Made by a program: the position numbers and the translations under genes. From the IMG/VR virus record IMGVR_UViG_3300044640_001880, positions 1 to 39,785 of that record: a stretch of 39,785 nucleotides of DNA; one strand, given 5' to 3'. Position 1 is the first letter of the stretch, and every line of letters starts with the position of its first letter. The notes beneath the pieces were generated by a model that was not told the origin of the DNA, searched no databases, and saw only the letters and a list, made by a program, of their open reading frames with translations. Below, piece after piece: positions 35,731 to 39,785 of this stretch. This DNA comes from a virus.

Positions 35731-36113
35731 CGCGGGCGTTGTTGCTCTGCCTGGCGCTGCTGGCGGCGCCGTGGGCATGGGCTCAGGATGCGCGCTACTG
35801 CGGCGCCCCGAAGCGCGACGCCGATGGCGACATTGTCCGGTCTCGCGCGGTGTTGCGCAGTTTTCAGGCGATGTATCCGTGTCCGTCCACCGGTTTGCAG
35901 GCGGGCGCATGTCCTGGCTGGTTCAGGGATCACGTGGTTCCGCTGGTGTGCGGCGGCTGCGACACGGTCGAGAACCTGCAATGGCTTCCGGGCGAGACCA
36001 AGACATGCGCGGGCACCGTGTGTAAAGACCGCTGGGAGCGCCGCGTTTACTGTCGATTTGTGCCATTGCCACCCACCACCACCACACCACCTGAAACGGA
36101 GAATTCACCATGA
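35727..36113 (+). CDS. Exported HNH-type nuclease-like protein, 128 aa
   Basis: GTG start. Signal peptide (MTRALLLCLALLAAPWAWAQ), then a mature domain with RDHVVPLVCGGCDTVENLQW (Asp68-His69 of the HNH motif, then the N of VENLQW) and several Cys. The domain matches small HNH endonucleases; CPSTG...CPGW precedes the motif as in related phage proteins. Secretion of a nuclease from a lysis operon is unusual. It could degrade extracellular DNA or act on entering competitor DNA. Confidence 0.75.
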   Translation: MTRALLLCLALLAAPWAWAQDARYCGAPKRDADGDIVRSRAVLRSFQAMYPCPSTGLQAGACPGWFRDHVVPLVCGGCDTVENLQWLPGETKTCAGTVCKDRWERRVYCRFVPLPPTTTTPPETENSP

Positions 36114-36718
36114 AACGCTTGCTTTTTGCCTTGCTCATCCCCTTGTCCCTGGCCGGTTGCGCCGGGCTCAATACCGAGTCGCTGGTCCAGGTGGCTACCT
36201 CCGCCCTTGACGAGGGCACCAGCACCAAGGGCGCAACTACCGGGCTCGATTCCAGCCACGCGGCCGACGTGCTCAAGCATCGCGATTACTACGCGGCAGT
36301 CAAGGCCATCGCCGCGCCCAAAGAGGCGGCACGGCGCCCGCTGGTGGAGATCAAGGCACGACCCGGCCAGCCGATCACGATTGATGCCGAGTCGTTCACC
36401 GTTTTCGAGCCGGTCACGCAGCAGGCGCAGGGGTACAGCATCGCGGCACCAAAAGAGGTGGAGCCGACGGGGTTGAAGTATTTGCGCGCCGCTGGTGACG
36501 TCGCGGCCAGGGTGTTTGTGCCGTGGACGTTGATCCGGGAGAACGCCGACACGCAGCGCCAGGCCAACAACAACGCGACCGCGATCCGCCAGGGCGAGCT
36601 GGACATCATGGGCGCAGCGGTCACCGGTTCACAAGGCATCGCCAGCCAGGCCATCACAACGTACTCGCCAGCCGAGCCGCTGGTGATCGAAACAACCCCG
36701 GCGCCGACCGCGCCGTAA
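36110..36718 (+). CDS. Putative lipoprotein of the lysis block, 202 aa
   Basis: Signal sequence with lipobox (LLIPLSLAGC, lipid-modified Cys near residue 17), then a periplasmic domain without further membrane segments. It contains TAFEP-type beta strands (GQPITIDAESFTVFEPVTQQ), a helix (YLRAAGDVAARVFVPWTLI) and a Gln/Ala-rich tail (RENADTQRQANNNATAIRQG). By location it could aid outer-membrane disruption (spanin-like), but it lacks the inner-membrane partner and typical Pro-rich o-spanin composition. It is the last gene of the late operon, followed by a terminator. Confidence 0.65.
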   Translation: MKRLLFALLIPLSLAGCAGLNTESLVQVATSALDEGTSTKGATTGLDSSHAADVLKHRDYYAAVKAIAAPKEAARRPLVEIKARPGQPITIDAESFTVFEPVTQQAQGYSIAAPKEVEPTGLKYLRAAGDVAARVFVPWTLIRENADTQRQANNNATAIRQGELDIMGAAVTGSQGIASQAITTYSPAEPLVIETTPAPTAP

Positions 36719-36777
36719 CGATCAGCAGTCGCCACTGTTGTCTCCTGCCGGACCGCGCGGCCAGCGCACCGGCTTCC

Positions 36778-36812
36778 AGCCCGCCTGCCCTTTGGGGTGG
36801 GCGGGCTTTTTT
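36778..36812 (+). terminator. Rho-independent terminator of the late operon
   Basis: AGCCCGCC (36778-36785) pairs with GGCGGGCT (36800-36107 region, i.e. to 36807), followed by TTTTTTGTTTT. It lies 60 bases after the last late gene. Confidence 0.88.
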
Positions 36813-36821
36813 GTTTTGGCC

Positions 36822-37045
36822 TGTGTAATTCCAGTGCAAAATCCTGACCGTCAGGGGCGTTTTGTGGGCGTCCTGACCGCTGCCCGCCTATGGGCGCCCG
36901 TGCTGTTTTGACCGTCAGGTGCCTTCACACGGCAGGGGTCGCAGGTTCGAACCCTGCACCGCCCACCAAATAAAGCCATGTAATTCAATGAGTTACGTGG
37001 CTTTTTCTTTTTGAGTTCTCAGGGTCTGTGTAATTGCCTGTGCAA
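36822..37045. other. attP: Phage attachment site attP (tRNA-Val(CAC) 3' core with arm sites)
   Basis: Core 36920-36968 is the 3' half of a tRNA-Val gene: anticodon loop TTCACAC (anticodon CAC), T arm GCAGG-TTCGAAC-CCTGC, acceptor ACCGCCC and ACCA. It is flanked by likely integrase arm sites. TGACCGTCAGG occurs at 36845-36855 and 36909-36919 with a variant near 36874. TGTGTAATT..(C)TGTGCAA occurs on both sides (36822-36840 and 37027-37045). Arms on both sides and no 5' half of the tRNA indicate an intact attP, not attL or attR. Confidence 0.85.
36972..37007. terminator. Bidirectional terminator beside the att core
   Basis: AAAGCCATGTAA pairs with TTACGTGGCTTT (one wobble), with A and T runs on either side. 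It separates the rightward late operon from the leftward int/HNH operon. It may derive from the tRNA gene's own terminator, carried with the att core. Confidence 0.75.
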
Positions 37046-37046
37046 T

Positions 37047-37538
37047 TTACGCGGCAGACCATCGCGCCGCAGAAGCTGCCCTGCATGCTTCTGCTCGCGT
37101 TCGGTGCGGCGTGGTCAGTGCTCGAGCCTCACTCCACCCATATCGATCAATTCGGCTTCTGATTGTTGCAGATGGGATGCCTGTGCGCTCAGACCAGGCT
37201 GCAGCGGTCATCGTCAGGCCATCATGGGTGAACAAGCGGTTGTTCCTTCGGTTCCTCTGCTGCTCGGTCATCGTCACCCAGCGGCAGTTGCCCGGCTCGT
37301 AGTGGCCGTGAAAGTCGACTCGATCAAGCGAGCTGGCTTTTGGCATTTCGCCCATGTCAGCTAGGAAATTCTCGAACCACCGCCAACGTTCGCAGACAGT
37401 GATGCCCTTTGCGCCGTAGAGGGCGTAGTTCTGTTGTCGGGGATTCGTGCACCTGCGGATCATGGACTCCCACGCCTTGTAAGTCGGAGACTTTTTCCCG
37501 CGGCTGGCGTGCCCGTGCGTGGTGTTGAAGTGTTTCAT
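37047..37538 (-). CDS. HNH/AP2-type homing endonuclease-like protein, 163 aa
   Basis: YKAWESMIRRCTNPRQQNYA, LYGAKGITVCERWRWFENFL, SLDRVDFHGHYEPGNCRWVT and TEQQRNRRNNR are the conserved line of phage-borne HNH/AP2-related endonuclease or DNA-binding proteins (GxxPxNCRW with downstream EQxRNRR). The C-terminal part (TMTAAAWSERTGIPSATIRS) is a helix-turn-helix. The ATG overlaps the stop of int (ATGA), so it is co-translated. Its TAA adjoins an attP arm repeat. It may be a selfish homing gene or assist DNA transactions at att. Confidence 0.8.
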   Translation of the reverse strand: MKHFNTTHGHASRGKKSPTYKAWESMIRRCTNPRQQNYALYGAKGITVCERWRWFENFLADMGEMPKASSLDRVDFHGHYEPGNCRWVTMTEQQRNRRNNRLFTHDGLTMTAAAWSERTGIPSATIRSRIDRYGWSEARALTTPHRTRAEACRAASAARWSAA

Positions 37539-38479
37539 CCAAATGCCTTTACGAGCGCGTCTCGTTGCTGATCTATTTGCATGTGACTGTAGCGCTCTGT
37601 GGTCTTGATCGAGCTGTGGCCCAGGATCTTGGCGACGGTGTACAAATCGGCGCCGCTGGCCAGCAGGATGGTGGCGCAGCTGTGGCGCAGGTCGTGGAAG
37701 TGCACATCGGGCATCTTCGCGGCCTCTCTGGCGCGGCGGAAGCCGGTTTTCAGGCCCTCGGCGTTGATCTGCAGGGGTAGCCACGCCAACCACGGCCGCA
37801 GCGCCGGGATGATGGGCACGATCCGGGTCTTGAGGGTCTTGGTGTTCCCGGCCTTGATCATGATGGTGGTCTCGCTGATGTCGGCGGGCTGGATCTTGAG
37901 CACTTCGCCGCGTCGGCACCCGGTCAGCAGCGCGATCCAGATCGCGGCGCGCACCTGTTCGCTGGCGTGGTCGGCGATCTGCTTGACTTGCTCGATGTTG
38001 AGGTGCGTCTCGCGGGCGTTGTGTTCGGGCAGGCGCTTGACGTGGGCGCCGTAGTCCTCGGGCGTAAGACCTTGTTCCCAGGCCATGTGCAGCGCTTTCT
38101 TGAGCGCGCCCAGGCTTCGGTTGATGGTGGCGGGTGCGTAGGCGCCGGTCATGTCTTTGATCATGTGGGCGGCGCACTGGCGGGCCTGGCTGGCGCGGTA
38201 TTGCTCGGCCCATGGGCCCAGGCGCAGGGCGTGGAATCGCGCGGTGTCGGGGCTGCGCAGGGTGTCGCAGTGTGTCAGGTACAGGCCCATGATGTGAGGT
38301 AGGCGCGGGTCTCCGGGGATGGCTGGGGTTTTGTTGACGGCGAGCGCGGCTCTTAGCTCGGCCTCTGTGCGCTTGGCGTCACCCGCAGTTGCACCCGTCG
38401 GCAGGATTCGGTGAACACGGCGGCCGGCGACCATGATGCCGACGTGGCGGCGGCCTTGTTTGTCTGTCCAGGTTGACAT
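37535..38479 (-). CDS. int: Phage tyrosine-recombinase integrase, 314 aa
   Basis: Start chosen at MSTWTDKQGRRHVGIMVAGR. The N-terminal arm-binding and core-binding regions precede catalytic motifs: LLTGCRRGEVLKIQ (Arg I), HFHDLRHSCATILLASGADL (His-x-x-Arg), KILGHSSIKTTERYSHMQ (His/Tyr nucleophile). It integrates the phage at tRNA-Val via the attP 0.6 kb away. The start lies inside the xis gene (127-bp overlap in another frame); the stop overlaps the HNH gene. It differs from IntI in lacking the integron-specific helix. Confidence 0.93.
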   Translation of the reverse strand: MSTWTDKQGRRHVGIMVAGRRVHRILPTGATAGDAKRTEAELRAALAVNKTPAIPGDPRLPHIMGLYLTHCDTLRSPDTARFHALRLGPWAEQYRASQARQCAAHMIKDMTGAYAPATINRSLGALKKALHMAWEQGLTPEDYGAHVKRLPEHNARETHLNIEQVKQIADHASEQVRAAIWIALLTGCRRGEVLKIQPADISETTIMIKAGNTKTLKTRIVPIIPALRPWLAWLPLQINAEGLKTGFRRAREAAKMPDVHFHDLRHSCATILLASGADLYTVAKILGHSSIKTTERYSHMQIDQQRDALVKAFG

Positions 38480-38643
38480 GGTTGGTACTGCTCCCGAAGC
38501 CACGCGCGGCACTCAGCCAGGTCGAATCGCTTGCCGCGCACACCGACGGGAGTGTAGGGCAGTCCGGCCAGCAGCCAGCGGCCCACGGTGGAGTCGCTGA
38601 CGCCCATGGAGGCGCAGAGCTGGGCACGGGTGAGTTCGGACAT
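38353..38643 (-). CDS. xis: Excisionase / HTH DNA-binding protein, 96 aa
   Basis: MSELTRAQLCASMGVSDSTV, GRWLLAGLPYTPVGVRGKRF, DLAECRAWLREQY is a MerR-like winged helix as in phage and plasmid excisionases (HTH_17 type). The C-terminal 40 residues overlap int in another frame. The ATG lies two bases after the TGA of intI. Position directly before int supports an excisionase role controlling recombination directionality; assignment by fold and context. Confidence 0.75.
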   Translation of the reverse strand: MSELTRAQLCASMGVSDSTVGRWLLAGLPYTPVGVRGKRFDLAECRAWLREQYQPCQPGQTNKAAATSASWSPAAVFTESCRRVQLRVTPSAQRPS

Positions 38644-38645
38644 GG

Positions 38646-39707
38646 TCAGGCGGCGATCCGGTCCAGCGGGCTGACGGCGCCGCGCCCGCCACGGTTGACG
38701 ACGTGGGTGTATATCATGGTCGTCTCGACATCTGAGTGCCCGAGCAGTTCCTGGATTGTGCGGATGTCGGTCCCGCCTTCGAGCAGGTGGGTCGCGAAGC
38801 TGTGGCGCAGGGTGTGGACGGTGGCGCGTTTGGCGATGCCTGCGGCTTGGACCGCCTTGCGCATGGCGCGCTGGATGTTGACTTCGTGCAGATGGTGGCG
38901 TCGGATCACTCCGGTGCGCGGGCAGGTGGCATATCCTGGGCTGCAGAAAATGAATTGCCACGCCCATGCCTTGCCCGCGTTGGGCAGTTTGGCGGCGAGG
39001 TTGTAGGGGAGTTCGACATCGGCCATACCGGCGGCGAGGTCGATGTCGTGAAGTTTGCGGCGAGCGATAAGGTGGGCGCGCAGCTCGGGGATCAGGCTGT
39101 CGGGGACCATGGTGGTGCGGTCTTTGCCGCCCTTGCCTTCGCGCACGGTCAACACGCGGCGGTCCAGGTCCAGATCCTTCACGCGCAGCCGCAAGGCTTC
39201 CATCAGTCGCAGGCCGGTGCCGTATTGCAGGCGCAGGACCAGGCTGGGTGTCCCGCTGGTGTGGGCGAGCAGGTTGCGCACTTCTTGCACGCTCAAGACA
39301 ACCGGCAAGCGCGGCTGGCTTTTGGGGCGGTTGAGGTCCATGTGAGGCAGCGGTGCGCCCAGGACCTGGCCATACAAAAACAGCAGGGCGCACAGCGCCT
39401 GCTTGCAGGTGCTTGGCGCGCTGGATTGATCGACGGCCAAGTGGTTCAAAAAGGCCTGCACCTCGGCCGCGCCCATGGCGGATGGGTGGCGCTTGTCATG
39501 CCACGCCACGAACCGCTTGGCCCAATGCACGTAGGTGCGCTCAGTGCTGAGGCTGTATCCTTTTGCGCGCACCGCGATGGCGATGCGCTGCCATAGGGTT
39601 GGCTTTCCGGTGGTTTGCAGCGGCGCGCGGGTGTCGTGTATAACCGGCAGCGCTGTCGTGATAACCGGCGCCGGGTGTTGTGAATCAATGACTTGTGTTG
39701 TGGTCAT
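38646..39707 (-). CDS. intI: Integron integrase IntI, 353 aa
   Basis: A tyrosine recombinase with catalytic Arg167 (YGTGLRLMEALRLRV), Lys near 192-195, His298-x-x-Arg301 (HTLRHSFATHLLEGGTDIRT), His324 (LLGHSDVETT) and Tyr333 (MIYTHVVNRGGRG). The integron-specific extra helix is present at about residues 221-262 (DLAAGMADVELPYNLAAKLP, NAGKAWAWQFIF) followed by RRHHLHE. The ending NRGGRGAVSPLDRI is IntI-like. It acts on attI and attC. Unusually it lies in a phage genome and is directly followed (2-bp gap) by xis and int on the same strand. ATG at 39707 preferred; GTG at 39719 possible. No LexA box seen upstream. Confidence 0.95.
   Translation of the reverse strand: MTTTQVIDSQHPAPVITTALPVIHDTRAPLQTTGKPTLWQRIAIAVRAKGYSLSTERTYVHWAKRFVAWHDKRHPSAMGAAEVQAFLNHLAVDQSSAPSTCKQALCALLFLYGQVLGAPLPHMDLNRPKSQPRLPVVLSVQEVRNLLAHTSGTPSLVLRLQYGTGLRLMEALRLRVKDLDLDRRVLTVREGKGGKDRTTMVPDSLIPELRAHLIARRKLHDIDLAAGMADVELPYNLAAKLPNAGKAWAWQFIFCSPGYATCPRTGVIRRHHLHEVNIQRAMRKAVQAAGIAKRATVHTLRHSFATHLLEGGTDIRTIQELLGHSDVETTMIYTHVVNRGGRGAVSPLDRIAA
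39615..39644 (+). promoter_or_regulatory. Possible Pc-like promoter inside intI, facing attI
   Basis: TTGCAG (39615-39620), an 18-bp spacer, and TATAAC (39639-39644) point from inside intI toward attI, the place and direction of cassette promoters in other integrons. It would transcribe the RHH gene in sense but the other cassette genes in antisense. Sequence match is fair only. Confidence 0.35.
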
Positions 39708-39758
39708 GGTGGGATACACGACAGGTCGTTACTTGTAGGTGTTCGTGGAAATTGTGTT
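39633..39758. repeat. Terminal direct repeat, right copy (intI start + attI)
   Basis: Identical to 1-126. Beyond base 39758 the sequence follows 1934 onward rather than 127 onward, giving the attI-cassette C junction. Confidence 0.95.
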
Positions 39759-39762
39759 AGGC
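39708..39762 (+). other. attI: attI recombination site, right copy (cassette C junction)
   Basis: Crossover GTT at 39756-39758. Next bases AGGCGCG continue cassette C exactly from base 1934. The join is what recombination attI x attC2 would create on loss of cassettes A and B (or before their gain). Confidence 0.85.
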
Positions 39763-39785
39763 GCGAAATTCCTGCAGCGCTTTCA
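39757..39785 (-). CDS. 3' fragment of the cassette C protein gene
   Basis: The TTA complement stop at 39757-39759 and upstream codons (LQEFRA) equal 1932-1960. The rest lies beyond the window edge. It duplicates the gene at 1932-2288 in the alternative junction. Confidence 0.85.

Noticed and set aside
36905-36968. A functional tRNA gene
   Set aside because: Only the anticodon arm to CCA is present; the D arm and 5' acceptor are missing, as expected for an attP core.
37047-38213. Single 388-codon frame extending the HNH gene through int
   Set aside because: The N-terminal half is a shadow of the int frame; the real HNH gene starts at 37538 with an ATGA overlap to int.
39708-39785. LexA box at the intI promoter
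   Set aside because: No CTG-N10-CAG with the AT-rich centre was found upstream of intI, so SOS control as in other integrons is not supported here.

Overview
The window is best read as a nearly complete genome of a temperate, siphovirus-like (lambda/HK97-type) phage of a high-GC betaproteobacterium, probably Burkholderiales. The evidence is the GC-rich small-gene style, a lambda-type late gene order, and an attP core matching the 3' half of a tRNA-Val(CAC) gene. It carries its own integron: a bona fide integron integrase (intI, 38646-39707, minus), an attI site at the 5' side of intI, and an array of four attC-bounded cassettes (about 125-2907). The attP site (36822-37045) lies between the lysis genes and the integrase genes. 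That is the order of a free or circular phage genome, not of an integrated prophage.

The two window ends overlap by a 126-bp direct repeat (1-126 = 39633-39758) covering the intI start and attI. After attI the left end continues into cassette A, while the right end continues directly into the start of cassette C (39754-39785 = 1929-1960). The switch is exactly at the G^TT integron crossover. The sequence therefore records two alternative attI junctions: cassettes A+B present (circle of about 39.6 kb) or absent (about 37.8 kb).

Layout: (1) 1-2913, attI and cassettes A-D, with almost all ORFs on the minus strand. (2) 2868-6894, leftward early operon of small, tightly coupled genes. (3) 6926-8312, a lambda-like switch with five copies of a TTCTACA-NN-TGTAGAA operator, a CI-type repressor, a Cro/YdaS-like gene and a divergent membrane-anchored gene. 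(4) 8320-10624, rightward early and replication genes (DUF1376 protein). (5) 10621-32754, packaging, head and tail genes: TerS, TerL, portal, a fused protease-capsid, tail completion and tube proteins, gpG/gpGT frameshift chaperones, a 1446-aa tape measure and tail-tip proteins. (6) 32751-36718, NlpC/P60-like tail hydrolase, holins, DNA adenine methyltransferase, endolysin, secreted HNH protein and lipoprotein. (7) 36778-37045, two terminators and attP. (8) 37047-39707, minus-strand unit intI-xis-int-HNH.

On the circular map, leftward transcription from PL would run through the early genes, the reverse-oriented cassettes, intI, xis, int and the HNH gene. Cassette expression and integron recombination would thus sit inside the phage's own early/integration transcription unit. 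This arrangement is the main novelty candidate. Product names are inferred from motifs and gene order read by eye; no database search was run.
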